Source: Botryotinia globosa
Lineage: Eukaryota > Ascomycota > Leotiomycetes > Helotiales > Sclerotiniaceae
Length of the DNA stretch: 64,000 nt
Direction of reading: 5' to 3'
NCBI GenBank assembly: GCA_014898425.1
Contig: RCSZ01000003.1
Location: forward strand, 1,240,001 to 1,304,000
The stretch's first letter is position 1. Every line of letters begins with the position of its first letter. Below, piece after piece: positions 1 through 11,395 of this stretch. The notes below the pieces were generated by a model. The model had not been told where the DNA came from and did not search any database. It was given only the letters and a program-made list of their open reading frames with translations. The translations under genes were made by a program, and so were the position numbers.

Positions 1-2
1 AT

Positions 3-506
3 GGGTATGGCTCAGACAGTGAAGACGATCTATCCTACAACCCGAATCTTGATGGTCCAGCAACTATGCGTGGCGGAGCTGGCGACGAATATTATGCGTT
101 TGAAAACGAAGCTCCTCGTGCCACTTCCTACTCTGAAAAACAAGCCGCAACTTCTGTCGCGGGAAGTCAACCACAAGAACCGGTTTTTCAAAGAAACAAA
201 TTTCACCGTACTCCAACTGGTCTATCTGAGAAACAAATTAGAAAGGGTAATTACCAAAACATCAATTTGGAGGGCGGATTGGATATTTGTTTGAACGTGG
301 AAGTTAATCAGAAGGATCCAGCGGGTATCACTATGCCGTATAGACTTTTGGTTCCTGCGCTTTGGTATGAAGATGATATGGGTGATGAGGCTGCGAAGAG
401 GAAGAGAGAATATGATTTGATTTTGTGGTTGAAGAAGAAGAGGGCGACCAAGGGACAAAAAGTGGATAATGGAAAGAGACTTGAGATGGCAGGGGACAGT
501 GCGTAG
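3..506 (+). CDS. 3' end of an unrecognised protein-coding gene
   Basis: The frame is open from the first bases of the window to a TAG at 504-506, so this is the C-terminal 167 residues of a longer protein. The visible part begins with an acidic, Ser/Asp-rich stretch (GSDSEDDLSYNP). It then has a low-complexity Gln/Thr/Ser linker, a more ordered block (LEGGLDICLNVEVNQKDPAG, then PYRLLVPALWY), and a basic, Lys/Arg-rich tail. The ordered block followed by a Lys-rich end looks like a conserved fungal C-terminal segment, but I do not recognise the family. The gene converges tail-to-tail with RTC1. An internal ATG at 66 is not evidence of a start because the frame is open upstream of it. Confidence 0.6.
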   Translation, partial: GYGSDSEDDLSYNPNLDGPATMRGGAGDEYYAFENEAPRATSYSEKQAATSVAGSQPQEPVFQRNKFHRTPTGLSEKQIRKGNYQNINLEGGLDICLNVEVNQKDPAGITMPYRLLVPALWYEDDMGDEAAKRKREYDLILWLKKKRATKGQKVDNGKRLEMAGDSA

Positions 507-1485
507 AGGATGGTGATAGGGGCGAATCAAGGCGAGTATGGAGAGGGAGCGGAGGTAGAAGGGAGATGAGTGATGGGGATTACGACTATACGAAGACTAA
601 TGGGTGAGCGATGAAGCGAGCGTGCATGCGAGCGAGCGAGCGAGCGAACGAACGAGCCAGAAAAAAAAACAAATATTACAATACCCCCCTTTTTGGCCGA
701 AAAGTATTTACTATTTTGCTTGGTGTATCTTTTTATTCTTTTGTTCCCTTGACATTCTTCTAATGTTGTGTTACTTGGGGATCATTGCTAGGATTGGTTT
801 GGTGGAAGGGGAAAGGGGTGGGATTATAAGCTGGGGATGGGAGAGGAATTATCGAAATAGTATGATTTTGTGGATTGACGGATCAAGGGATAGATGGGAA
901 GAAGAGTGGATGATTTGTTACAAGTGAGATGGAACTTTTAGGTTCGTGGTATGAAAGATGCCTGTCTAGGTATACACAGAGAATTACATGGAAGTGAAGG
1001 GAAGTGGGAAATGAATTCATGATTTGCGTTTTTTTTCTTGTGTAAATTCAGCTGTGAGTTTTGTGATTGTTGTGTCGTAAGATCTGGCTGGGCCAGGCTC
1101 TGCTACAGCATGTTTCGTTACAAGACTTGTTTCAAGCACACAATGCCATTTCAACACGCCTCGAACAGATGGACGTTGTGGGGGACTACTCTTCTCTTGC
1201 CTTCAATCGCAACTCTTGCAACATCTTCTTTATTATTGATGTGCTATACTATTATTATTGTGTGATCACTCACGCCCTGCGGACTAGAATGTATGCATGC
1301 GTATATATATGTATGCTAGCCACCCTTGGGTATACCCTACTGACCAAACGCCTCCATCTACCATTCTATGCCACACCATGCCATGGCATTCAAAGCAAGT
1401 ATCAATCTCACTCGTGATATCAAGCACGTATACCGATTCTTTATTGACCATCATGACGAGAAACGCTAGCGTCCTTTTCTCGCAA
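507..1485. other. convergent 3' intergenic region
   Basis: About 1 kb between the stops of two converging genes. It holds a short GAGC/GAAC microsatellite near 620-657 and an A-run at 661-669. Short frames on both strands lack homology and coherent codon use, so I see no gene here. It most likely holds the two 3' untranslated regions. Confidence 0.5.
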
Positions 1486-4400
1486 TCATTGTGGTATATT
1501 CTCCTCGCCAGGCGCCAAGACCTTGACGCTTCTTCTCCTTTCAACCACAGGACCACTAGCACCGCCTCCTCCACCAAAGCCTAATGCAACTCTCACACCC
1601 TCCACCGCTCTACTCTGACCCACCTCCCTAACGTCCCTCCTAACGATCTTTCCTCTATCCCATCTACCCATACCTCCAAGACCTGCCCCGGTAGTCCGTT
1701 CCTTAACCTCTCTCTCCAATTCTCTAGCCCTCTTTTCATTCCTTTCCTCTATCAATTCATCTCTCCATTTTCCCTCCAAGCAAGGATGCATACAGCCTTC
1801 TAACGGGCACATGCCCCCACTAAATCTGTCGCCCTGATCGCCATGCCATTCTCCAATACAAGCTGTATGCCCACCGTGTCCACAGCCACCACAATACCAC
1901 CACGTTTGAGGCCCCTGACTACCAGGTACATCATCCCCATGCTGACAAATCGGACAAGCCATGATTGGATTTCGACAACGGGGACAGGACCATTCCGAGC
2001 CAGGGACGAGCGGGTCATTTTCAAGAGGCTTGTTACACTCTGTACAGTAGAAGCCGACACTGACTTGTTCCTGCGTAGACGCGAAAATCGACGAGTAGAG
2101 CGGGACGCACAGATTTCGGAGAAGGGTTGCTTCGTAGCAGAGTTGCATACTCATAAGTCGATGGTTGTATTGGCGGAGGATGGCTTCAGCGTGGATTGGA
2201 TCAATGACGTCAGGAGGAAGGAGACGTCGGAGGAGGAGGACCATTGCAGCTGCGTTCAAAGCCCCAGTTTGGGTTTCGAATTCGATAGCGCGTTGAACAA
2301 GAGTGGTGGGGTTGAGTGGAGGGATAACGAATTCGGTGTCATCATCGTTTGGCCAAGGAAGGAAATCCGTTTCAATGAGGTTTGGTTCGGAGGAAATATT
2401 TTCAATGGCGGATTCAATTAATTTCGGTGCTGGAGGAACTTTGCGATGACTTTGGACTGGTGAAGTAATCTTCGGGGCTGGGACTACAATTTTGGGCAGT
2501 GCCTCAGATGGATTCTCGATGGATTCTTCGGATGGGCGAGAATTGAGACTCGATGCACCCTTAGAATGTCCAGCAACATTGCCTTCCCAACTAGAAACTC
2601 TCTCTCGCAAAGATTCATCTCTCCTCACACTATGAGCATCACTATCCGAGCCCCCACCAAGGTATTTGGACTGGGAATCATTTGATGTTGAAAACATTTG
2701 AAAGCTTTCCCCGGAATCATGACGAATGAGACCCATTCTCTGAGCGTAACTATTTTGTTCCGAATAGTCTAAACGAAGAGGCTGTTTCTTAGGCGGGACA
2801 AAATCGACAGCTGGTTTGAAAGCATCCATACCATAAAAGTCATAACCCTCTACACTTGATGTTGTCTGGTCAGAGGTAAAACTGCCCGTCACTGGTACTG
2901 GTATCGGCTCACGAACTGTCGAGGTGACGGGTGGTGGAAGTACTAACGTGTCATTTTCTACCATTGGTGTGTTTATGGCTTCTGGCATTTCTGCAATAGA
3001 ATCCATAACAGGGCGTACAAGTGGCGTCGTCACGTTCGAAGTGCTTTCAATCTCATCCGCAATGATTGATCTCACGGCCGGATGAAGGGCCACTTCATTT
3101 GAGGCGGCAGGGCGTTGACTCTTTCGGGGGGTCTTTTCATTTGACTCATCGAGTTCATCAACCTTCGTAGAGCTGTCGACACGTTTTGGTCCCGAATCTT
3201 GGCGCGAGAGATTCTGCAGTCTGTTTTGGCGATGAAACTCTGCACGTCTAACTAGTAAAAGATCTATCGTGAAACCAAGAAGTCTCCACGTTTGAGCTAG
3301 CCGGTAATATCTAGCGTACTCGGCACCTTTAGCAAAATGTTCTATGGTCGCTGAAATGGTGACATTTAAAGGAGTGCTGTCTGCTGCCTCATTGGCGTTC
3401 TTCGTTAAATATTCCAAATAACATCTAGACATATATTTGTACTTCGCACACTTTGGTGTTGAGGGAGCATGGCCAATAGCCATGATTTGTTGGGGCTTAT
3501 AAACACCAGTAATTTGTACAGCGTCTTCTAGTCTCATCACTCTACTGTCGGCCATTCCCGTTGGATTTGGTGGAGTAGTGCTCAGGTTCTGCGTCAGCCG
3601 TCCACTATGCTGTCCCCGATGATGCTTTCGTCTTCTTGGGCCTAAAAAACTGCCAACAACATCCTCCTCGGAGTCGCTATGACTTATAGCAAAAGACGGG
3701 GCATTTGAATGTTGCTGAGAGCTCGAAGATAACTCTGGAGAATTGATAGAAGGCCGCACGCGTTTAGGAGCTTGTCTTTCCTCCATTAACATCAATACAT
3801 CACCTGTGGGAGAGAAAGAAAATGTTGATAAACTTCTACGATCTATAACTTTTGGTGAAAATGCGACATCTGTTTGTACAAAGTGACCGTCTTTATCAAC
3901 GCTCCACAAAAGATCTCGAGTGCTCCAAAGTATGCCCGTGGGCGCGCTATTTGACACCTCAATTTCTTTGAATGGCATGGCAGACCTCGCGATATCCCAT
4001 AGATGTACCGTCGAAAATTGAGCTCTATTGGCGCTGGTGTCATCATAAGAAACAGCAACTTGGGCAACTCTCTTCCCCTGACCCGTGGCTGTCCAACAAG
4101 CAGGTCTCCAACAGACATTCGATATGGGCGCGGGCGTGGTGAAGGAATATCGAGGCCTTTGACCCCTTTCCGACTTTGACATATCCCACACATGGCATTG
4201 CTGGTCTTTGCCTCCACTTATAATATGATCTCCATCCGGGTGCCATGAAATCGAAAACACAGCACTGTTGTGGGCGGTTATCTTCATAATGGGAGCACTT
4301 GACTTCCTGAAGTCCCATTTCTGTATGATTCCAGCATCCGTTGAGCAAGCAAACTCCATGCCATCCGTTGGCGACCATTTCACATCTCTAACCGCATCTG

Positions 4401-4980
4401 CGTTGCATTTATAGGTAGCCACACTTCGACGCGTGTCACGCAAATCGAAACACTTGACAGATCCATCCTGACTGGCTGATAAAAACCAATTCCCCTTGAA
4501 TGAATTGATCGCAAGTTTATGAACCTGTCGAGGGTGTTCCTGAATTCGCGCAAGCTCGAATCCTTCTCCTCCTGCGCGATTGAGATCATAGACTGTTATC
4601 CTTCCATTTCCGCCTGCTGTAACTATGGTAGAGCTGAATTGTGTATGAGACCATCGAACGGCTCTAATGTTAAGTTGGTCTGAGGTAGCTGCCGTACCAT
4701 CATGCCCTGTGGGATATGCAGATATCGAGGTGCGAAGATCAACATCCTCTGTAATTTTCGACCCTTCTGTTTTGACGATCTTGAAGACTTTCGGTCCAGC
4801 TATAACGGCGCGCGAGCCATCCGGGGCGCGACCCAGACATGAAAGGGATGCGCCTGCTGAATAGACGGTACCCTGTGAAGCAGTCGGTCGGAGTTGAGGC
4901 GAGTCATTGTTGGTGTCGGAAACCTCGACAGTAGTAGCAGTTTGTCCAAGTAATTTCCTCATCATCTTTCCTTTGTTCAT
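1486..4980 (-). CDS. RTC1: Rtc1/Sea2 (WDR24-like) SEA complex subunit
   Basis: Intronless frame of 1164 residues. Residues of about 100-400 form a WD40 propeller: blades with GRITVYDL, GSVKCFDLRD, QKWDFRK, QCHVWDMS and VHLWDIA endings can be read. The phrase EHPRQVHKLAIN is typical of the Rtc1/WDR24 family. A long Ser/Thr-rich middle separates the propeller from a C-terminal Cys/His cluster at about residues 979-1068 (CTEC, CPRC, CPIC, CGGCGHGGH, CPLEGC), which is the RING-like zinc module of this family. Yeast Sea2 and human WDR24 belong to the SEACAT/GATOR2 complex at the vacuole or lysosome, which activates TORC1 in response to amino acids. The ATG at 4980 is the first in frame, and the length fits fungal Rtc1. 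After the zinc module comes a basic tail of about 95 residues. Confidence 0.92.
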   Translation of the reverse strand: MNKGKMMRKLLGQTATTVEVSDTNNDSPQLRPTASQGTVYSAGASLSCLGRAPDGSRAVIAGPKVFKIVKTEGSKITEDVDLRTSISAYPTGHDGTAATSDQLNIRAVRWSHTQFSSTIVTAGGNGRITVYDLNRAGGEGFELARIQEHPRQVHKLAINSFKGNWFLSASQDGSVKCFDLRDTRRSVATYKCNADAVRDVKWSPTDGMEFACSTDAGIIQKWDFRKSSAPIMKITAHNSAVFSISWHPDGDHIISGGKDQQCHVWDMSKSERGQRPRYSFTTPAPISNVCWRPACWTATGQGKRVAQVAVSYDDTSANRAQFSTVHLWDIARSAMPFKEIEVSNSAPTGILWSTRDLLWSVDKDGHFVQTDVAFSPKVIDRRSLSTFSFSPTGDVLMLMEERQAPKRVRPSINSPELSSSSQQHSNAPSFAISHSDSEEDVVGSFLGPRRRKHHRGQHSGRLTQNLSTTPPNPTGMADSRVMRLEDAVQITGVYKPQQIMAIGHAPSTPKCAKYKYMSRCYLEYLTKNANEAADSTPLNVTISATIEHFAKGAEYARYYRLAQTWRLLGFTIDLLLVRRAEFHRQNRLQNLSRQDSGPKRVDSSTKVDELDESNEKTPRKSQRPAASNEVALHPAVRSIIADEIESTSNVTTPLVRPVMDSIAEMPEAINTPMVENDTLVLPPPVTSTVREPIPVPVTGSFTSDQTTSSVEGYDFYGMDAFKPAVDFVPPKKQPLRLDYSEQNSYAQRMGLIRHDSGESFQMFSTSNDSQSKYLGGGSDSDAHSVRRDESLRERVSSWEGNVAGHSKGASSLNSRPSEESIENPSEALPKIVVPAPKITSPVQSHRKVPPAPKLIESAIENISSEPNLIETDFLPWPNDDDTEFVIPPLNPTTLVQRAIEFETQTGALNAAAMVLLLRRLLPPDVIDPIHAEAILRQYNHRLMSMQLCYEATLLRNLCVPLYSSIFASTQEQVSVGFYCTECNKPLENDPLVPGSEWSCPRCRNPIMACPICQHGDDVPGSQGPQTWWYCGGCGHGGHTACIGEWHGDQGDRFSGGMCPLEGCMHPCLEGKWRDELIEERNEKRARELEREVKERTTGAGLGGMGRWDRGKIVRRDVREVGQSRAVEGVRVALGFGGGGGASGPVVERRRSVKVLAPGEENIPQ

Positions 4981-5602
4981 TTTTGCAGGTTATAAATGTA
5001 TTTCCTCAAGGAGGCATCCTAAATTCGATACCGAGCAACATTTGAGTAGTGAGTAAAATGACAATATTACCTAGGTAGGAGGTAGGTATCCAGCATATTA
5101 GGTTCTTCTAAACCTTTCCAGACCTTGAAATGGTGCTGAAACTGCCGAACCGAAAAGTTACTAGGCTCACCGCCCGAGGAATGTTACCAATTAACACAAA
5201 CACAACCAAACACAACAAGACACAACACCAAAACAATGCATCATCTTGAGCATCTTCCCGTACGTCAATTATTCCGTATATGCCCGTTTTGTATCTCTGT
5301 ATCTTCGTATCGGCTTGCAAACCTTTCATCTTCTGGTCACTACAGTAATTGTGTTACAACAGCATGATCCTTTAACCTAACCGGTGCTTCCTATCTCCAA
5401 TGACAATGAAGATATACGCTTTGGTGACATCTCATGAAGCATGTCACAAAAGGGGGCTTTTGCAGTCTCGATAGTCAACGGCTAGCTAAAAAATATATAT
5501 ATAATATGCCTATGTGCATTTTGTAACCCGACAAGTACTATCCTTGGCTTCCTTTTTTCTCTTTATTTTACAAGACCTTATTCATCACTTACAGTGTACT
5601 AC
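4981..5602. other. intergenic region (RTC1 promoter and downstream neighbour 3' end)
   Basis: About 620 bp between the RTC1 start and the stop of the next minus-strand gene. It contains the palindrome-like motif CCTAGGTAGG near 5069-5078 and a (TA)-rich stretch near 5491-5505. No gene seen. Confidence 0.5.
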
Positions 5603-6360
5603 CTACCAAACCATTGGAGAATATGTTGGAGTCAAGATCAACTCGACATCATTTTGCGTGTTCACTATCTCGGAGTATTCTTGAATTCTCTCCAATTCCT
5701 TTCTCCAATTTCCGACAATAAATTGAGCATCTAGATAGTCTTTGGGGGCTCCTCGTGCGGCCATAACATCCAGTTTGCTCCGTAACAAGTACAGAACATC
5801 CAAAGCCTTGAGAGCTATCTGATGTCCTGCTGGACTGGGTACCACGAGAGTTTGTTGATGATTTCGTATATCCCGCGGAGTACCATTTGAGCCTAGTTGG
5901 TTTGTTAGCACTCATTGCAAAATGAAATCTCATGAGATACCTACCTGGTGCAATTAACTCTACCTCGATGAGTCTTCTCTCTGAACATCCATCGTAATTT
6001 GGACCAGTCTTGACAAATATTTTCATTACATCTGCAACAAGTCGGGATTGAGGAATTACCAATCTATCAATGTCAGAGTGAGTTTGAAAGTTGAATACTC
6101 ATGGCAAGTTACCTGCTCTCTGGCTCTATAATTTGCCATATTTTCTTCATTGGAGTGTCTACCACTATATCAATATTATTCGTATCACGAGCGCTGCCAC
6201 AGCATTTAAGGGCAAATGCTCCCATTAAAGCATAATCGATGTTTCCCCTTTCTAACAGCCGAATAACGAATTCGGCTGCTGAGATGAGATTATCAGTGTG
6301 CGGACTGAGTTCCAGCTCATCGTCCGAGTCGTAGTCGACTATATTATATCTCGAAGCCAT
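5603..6360 (-). CDS. small nucleotidyltransferase-fold protein, three exons
   Basis: Exons 6360-6113, 6063-5945 and 5892-5603 join in frame to 218 residues (657 nt with stop). Introns are 49 and 52 nt, GT-AG, and the second has a TGCTAAC branch point. The N-terminal third (residues of about 25-75) reads FVIRLLERGNIDYALMG, then CCGSARDTNNIDIVVD, resembling the G-x-A / R-x-T-x-D-I-D motif of MNT/AbiEii-type nucleotidyltransferase folds. The first acidic position is Asn (NNIDIV rather than TxDID), so catalysis is doubtful. The rest is helical with no motif I recognise, including a conserved-looking KALDVLYLLRSKLDVMAARG block. Such proteins are common in Pezizomycotina and usually lack an assigned role. 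Fold assignment is inference from motif spacing. Confidence 0.72.
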
Positions 6361-7542
6361 TTGCGATTCTTATGTCGAAGGATTCAAAGGATTCAAGAAT
6401 AAGAAAGGCTATAACAAGAAGATTGAGATGGCTCTCCAAGCGATGGAAATTGGCTGCAGGAAATTGCTGGTAAATGTGTCAAACATCCGCTATTTCATGC
6501 AGTCGGTATGATAGAGGTCGGGGAGAGATCCTTCTTATCATATCATCCAACAAGATCTGAATCTGAGTCAATCGCAAGTTTAAGGCAGGGCAGATGACCT
6601 TTTTTTCTTCGGCTTTGAAGGAGGTCAAACTTCGGCAAAGGTCACTCCCTTTGCCATCAGGCAGATTGGCCAGGAGGTTTCCCAATTGTCCAGCAAAACT
6701 GCCCCTTCTGGACGAAAATCTCGACAATTTCATGACTATATAGCTTTTCTGCAGCCAGTGACCTGTATTCCATTCATTGTAGGTTACCGCTTTGTTCTGT
6801 TTTGCAAAACGTGCAATGGTTACTTACTTCCTAACTTAAATATGTAGCAATGGTCAGATTATCGGCGCAGTTACCACTGTTCTTGATGAATTTAAAATAC
6901 TTTGAAATCATTGTAAATCACGTTTTACTCAACTGAAAATCGTAGGATCAACTCATCGTTGGAGTGGTCGTGGCGACCAACAGCCACACCAAGCGGTCCA
7001 CCACAATTAGGTTACGCGCGATCCTACTACATATCCAACCACAGCCACAATATTGTCAAACTTGTAATATTCTGTTGGTTTCGAATCGACCAAAACTTTT
7101 GCCTGTGTAGAATTGTGTTATTGAATCGGTTTAAATGAGTATCGCGTGCGTTTCAGCATTCAAAAACGCCATCTCCTGCTGGCCCGCCAATCTTGAGCCC
7201 CAATTTAAGAAGGCATCTTTTGCAGGTCTGGATTCTAGACCTTACGCATAGTTCTAGCGTGGTCATTACGAATTTCTACAGCAACACACAAACCCAGATA
7301 ATGGTTGTGACCAAGGCCGGAGTCCTGTCTTTTCACCAAAGAGATAATGCAAGCATTCCCCCAACTCCCCCTCCAGCATCTTTCATGGCTCCCTGTTCCA
7401 ACTTTGATCAACAATCGATGATATTTACTTCAGGTTGATTTACTCATGTTTCATTGATGAGCGAGAAATACTTTCCGTACCACCTTTATTTATGTTTTCA
7501 CACAAAAGTCGGCCCCCGGATACAGATTTCAAAGATAGGTAA
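6361..7542. other. divergent intergenic region
   Basis: About 1.2 kb between two divergently transcribed genes. An 84-codon minus-strand frame (6733-6479) starts with ATG but matches no family and has no splice continuation I can find, so I do not call it. The region presumably holds both promoters. Confidence 0.4.
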
Positions 7543-9004
7543 ATGTGGCTGGCTCGGCCTGCCGCCAAAGTGTTGTGGAAAAGGCACCAGAAGAAGAAGC
7601 GCCGAAAGAAGAACAATCCAAATTATCCTGTTTCGAAGAAACAGCCTAAAAGCAGTCGAGATCGTTGGTGGTCAGGTAAGGGACAAGATAGCCTTCGAGA
7701 TCAAAGATGGTGGTCAGAGGCAGGGGCAAAGATAAGTCCAGAAGAAAAGGCAATGGAGATGAGAAGTCTAGCAGACAAAGCATCGAGATTGAAGAGACAA
7801 GACGCAGAATTTGCGAAGGAAAAGGAACGATTTGAGGAGAAAGCTTACGTCGCCAAAAATGACCAGAAAGAAGCTGCAGAATTGTTAAGAGAGAAGCATA
7901 GGGATGTTAAGAGAGATGAATCTGAGTTGCGGAGGCGTGAATCAGAATTAAGAAGGGAGAAATCTCAATTGAGAGCAAAATATGCAGCAATTCGAGCTAA
8001 AGAAGAGAAAGTCGAAGATGAAAAGGCGTCAATTCGTGAAGAGAAGAGAAACCTTCGACTTGCAAGGGAAAGATTAATGGAGTATAGCGAAAGGGTAAGA
8101 GAAACAATCGATAGGGCGGTGGACTACGTGGGTGGGTACCATGAAGAAGACGAGAAGTTGCCGACGAAGCAACTGTGGATTCGACGAATATTGTTCATGT
8201 TTACCGGGTTTCCTATCATTGGTTTATATTGTAAGTCCAAACCGCTTTTTTGATCAGCATACGAGATGGATTATTAATGAACGTGCAGTTATCGTTTTGA
8301 CGGGATGCATGGCAAATAACGTGATCTCCCGAGCTTTCTTTACCATCAACGTGTTTAGCGGTGCATCTAACGAGTTCATCGTCCCGAATTTTCGAGTTGG
8401 CTATTTTGGTACGTATAAACTCAACACATCACGTTATATATACACATAGATATAGATCCCAGCTCATACTGACCCAACCTTAGGAGTCTGTGCTATCATC
8501 CCTAGTACGGGTAAAGATGTCTGCACACCGAATTTTCCTTACGGTCGAACCGCCAGCAGCGCCGCCGCCATCGTACAAGCCGCGCTCTTCAAAGGAAGCA
8601 CCGACACATCTACTGCCGAAAACATTGAACTCGCCGTCGGCATTCAACAAAAACTTCTCCCTCTAATCCTCGTCCCTTTCTTTGCTTTCAGCATCGGAGT
8701 TCTCTGGACAATCTGGACTCTCCCCACCTCCAAAATGGCATCTGCGATCTTGCAGTGGAGCGCGGGTAACATGATGAGTGCAGCGGGTAGTATTAGTACT
8801 GCTGGAGGAGCAATCCAGTTTGTCACGAGTAGGAGCACGGGTCAGCAGATTAGTAGGGGAGTTCCTTTGCAGATCGGACAGTATGTGATTGCGTTGGGGT
8901 GTTTGGGGTTTGCGGCTATGGTGGGGTATATTGATAAGAGGGGAAGGCGGAAGGCGCATGAGGGATTCAAAATGCAGTTCCAGGTGGAGGGATTTAAAGC
9001 GTAA
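7543..9004 (+). CDS. Fig1-type claudin-like membrane protein with long N-terminal coiled coil
   Basis: Exons 7543-8230, 8289-8408 and 8484-9004 join in frame to 442 residues. A TAA lies directly before the ATG, fixing the start for this frame. Residues of about 1-65 are very basic with Trp pairs (RWW twice). Residues of about 70-200 form a highly charged, Glu/Lys/Arg-rich predicted coiled coil. The C-terminal half has about four hydrophobic segments: LFMFTGFPIIGLYFIVLTG, LLPLILVPFFAFSIGVLW, a Gly/Ala-rich one, and IGQYVIALGCLGFAAMVGYI. Between the first two lies GYFGVC, ten residues, then C, matching the GxxGxC(n)C signature of Fig1 and other fungal claudin-like proteins. Fig1 proteins act in Ca2+ influx, mating and hyphal fusion at the plasma membrane. 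Classic Fig1 lacks such a coiled coil, so this is a divergent or fused member. Family call is motif-based. Confidence 0.72.
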
Positions 9005-9647
9005 TAAAGGGGTTGTGTGAATGGTGTAGGAATTGGGGAGCTTTTGTAATGAGTCTGGGTTCTTGTAAGTCAATTGTTGGATCATTACTTTTATGGAGGA
9101 GGAGCACTGCATTTTTTTTGTTCTTTTTCTTTCTTTCGATGGAGGAGATTTTGTATTGGTATTTTTTGAGTAGTCTAGTCTGATTAATTCCTTTCGAGTC
9201 TACTTTTGCTTGCATATTTGTTCCGTATCACAGTTTAAAATTGGATCGAGTAGATTTCTCGATCGCAGAGTACCTTTTGATACATTCATTGATGCTTACA
9301 AATCTTCTATGCTTACCTAGCTACGGATTTGCATGATCCCAGTCTTCTCATACATCTTTCTCATACTTGATCGCATACCTAAACACTTGCAGAATTGGGC
9401 TTTTCGCCAAACATCCAATATTTCTGCTAGTACGTCTGAAGATCAAATATCCAGGTGGATAATGAAGATGTGCAATATAAATAATACACTCACTTATCTA
9501 TGTACTTTTTTAATCAACATCTATTAAATGATAGATGGACAATGCAGGTGAATAGTTAGGTAATGAGATAGATAATGAGAATCTCTTATAGTAACCTAAG
9601 TATACTAAATCCATTTTATATAATACTACTTATACATTTTGAATATA
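9005..9647. other. 3' flank passing into AT-rich DNA
   Basis: Follows the Fig1-like gene. It holds the probable 3' UTR and then a gradual rise in AT content up to the TA-flanked element at 9648. No gene seen. Confidence 0.4.
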
Positions 9648-9670
9648 AGAGTTGAGGCCTCGGCTTATCG
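9646..9670 (+). repeat. left terminal inverted repeat with TA
   Basis: Reads TAAGAGTTGAGGCC then TCGGCTTATCG. Pairs with 10948-10972. Confidence 0.7.
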
Positions 9671-10970
9671 CACACCACTCATTTTTCGATCTTATTCTTT
9701 AAAATTTAATAATAAATCAACTATACAATATAATCTTATAAAAATTGAATATTATATTAATAAATAATAGCTAATCTTTGTATTTCAATTACATTTTCAA
9801 TTTTGCAAGTTAATCTCTCAATATATAGTTTGAAATCTAAAGAATTTATTTTATTTTAAAAAGCTTACAATTCATATTTCAATTCCTTTATAGAAGTAGA
9901 TATAAATGATAGCTTTTTTAATTCCTTTTTTATTTATCACTATATTTTTTAATTGGATTAAAATTTGAAGAGGAGAATAATTAATTAAAATTTTATATAT
10001 TATATTCTAATCGAATTCTATAGGTATATCTTGAATACACTTTAAAATCGTTCTTTATAAATATATATTCAAATTCTAATTTATTGAATAATAGGAATAT
10101 AATAGGTTTAAGGACTTATTGTATATATACTTTGGAGATAATGCTTTTATTATTTTCAAGCTTTTTCAAAAAGATTAATAGAGATTTATAATTCTAATCG
10201 ATCACACTGTATATCATTACTAATATCTTTTGCAATCGATATATTGATTTAATATAATTAATATATCTCTTTTTATCAATTTATTTAATAATTTATATCC
10301 TACTTACTTTTTCTAGTTTAAAAATACTTTTATCCAATTATATAATTAGCCTTCAATCTCCCCCTTTTAATCTAGTAATAACAATATTACTAATTCTTTA
10401 TTAATAATATCTATATATAAAATCTAATCTCTTTTTGGTTTATATCCTTAAAATAAAGAATCTAGAATATACTATATATCTTTTATATTTATATCAATAC
10501 AATTCTTTTCGAATTATATATATCGAAGCTTTAATACTAAATATATTCTTCACTTATTCAAAAATTATCCTTTTTCTATTTCAATTTTTAATAATCGTTT
10601 TTATAATTCAATAAATCTTTTTAATAATTATTATAGGCTTTTAATAAACCTTCCCTTTTCGAATTCTTCGAATCGAATTAGATTTAAATATACTTTTTGT
10701 AATAAATTGTAATACATCTAAATTTAAAGCAATCCATCCCCAGGATTTTTTATCAATTCTAGCTTGAATAATTCTAGAATATTAAACAGTATATTAATTT
10801 TAATAAAATTTATAATAATCATCTTTGTAATTATATTCAATATCCATTTTGAATTTGAATTAAAAATAATAAATTTTAGAATAATAATTGAATTTTTAAA
10901 ATAAGATATATGAAATTAGATAGTTATCTTAATCTCGCTTAAATATACGATAAGTCGGGGCCTCAACTCT
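9648..10970. mobile_element. 1.3-kb TA-flanked inverted-repeat element, RIP-decayed
   Basis: The left end AGAGTTGAGGCCTCGGC... is matched by the reverse complement of the right end with two mismatches in about 25 bases, both transitions. TA dinucleotides lie immediately outside both ends (9646-9647 and 10971-10972), as for Tc1/mariner/pogo-type insertions. The interior is extremely AT-rich with no open frame beyond noise. Outside the core, the flanks share a further AAGTATACTA block (9598 onward, and in reverse near 11000-11009), so the true repeat may extend outward. The element is either a non-autonomous relic or an autonomous one erased by RIP. Confidence 0.65.
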
Positions 10971-10972
10971 TA
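10948..10972 (-). repeat. right terminal inverted repeat with TA
   Basis: Reverse complement equals 9646-9670 except for two transitions (23 of 25 identical). Confidence 0.7.
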
Positions 10973-11077
10973 CATTATCTCATTTATATTATATAGTATA
11001 GTATACTTTACTATTCTTTCTATATTTAGAAATATTCTGATATATAATATACTCATTCTTCTTATTTTTAGAACTCT

Positions 11078-11395
11078 AGAGGGTCGCGAGGGCGCTTGGC
11101 GCGGGAGAGGCGTGAGAGAGGGAGGAGGCGGGGAGGGGAGGGGGCGAGGAGGGCGAGGGCGAGGGGCGAGGGGGAGGGCGAGAGGAGGCGGAGAGAGGGC
11201 GAGGGAGAGGAGAGAGTGTGCGAGCGGAGGCGGGGAGATGGAGGGGGGGCGGGGGCGAGGGGCGCGAGAGCGGTAGGTGCGCGGGGGTGATCGGGGCGTG
11301 TGCTTGGGCGGGCGCGCGGTGCGCTGCGCTCTTTGCGTGGCTGTGCGCTGGAGCTTCTCGAGGCGCGGGCTCGCGCGGGGGCTCTGGCTCGTCTC
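11078..11395. repeat. GC-rich, G-run island inside AT desert
   Basis: About 320 bp with the plus strand made mainly of GAGG, GGGCGAGG and GGCGGGG runs, several with four or more consecutive G, followed by a mixed GC-rich segment. It is abruptly bounded by AT-rich sequence on the left and by a pyrimidine tract on the right. Frames through it encode only Arg/Glu/Lys or Pro/Arg low-complexity peptides and are not genes. The G-run density would allow G-quadruplexes. Confidence 0.7.

Noticed and set aside
604..927. 107-codon frame after the first gene
   Set aside because: Begins with a GAGC-repeat peptide (ASERASERTS), has no family features, and lies in a convergent 3' region.
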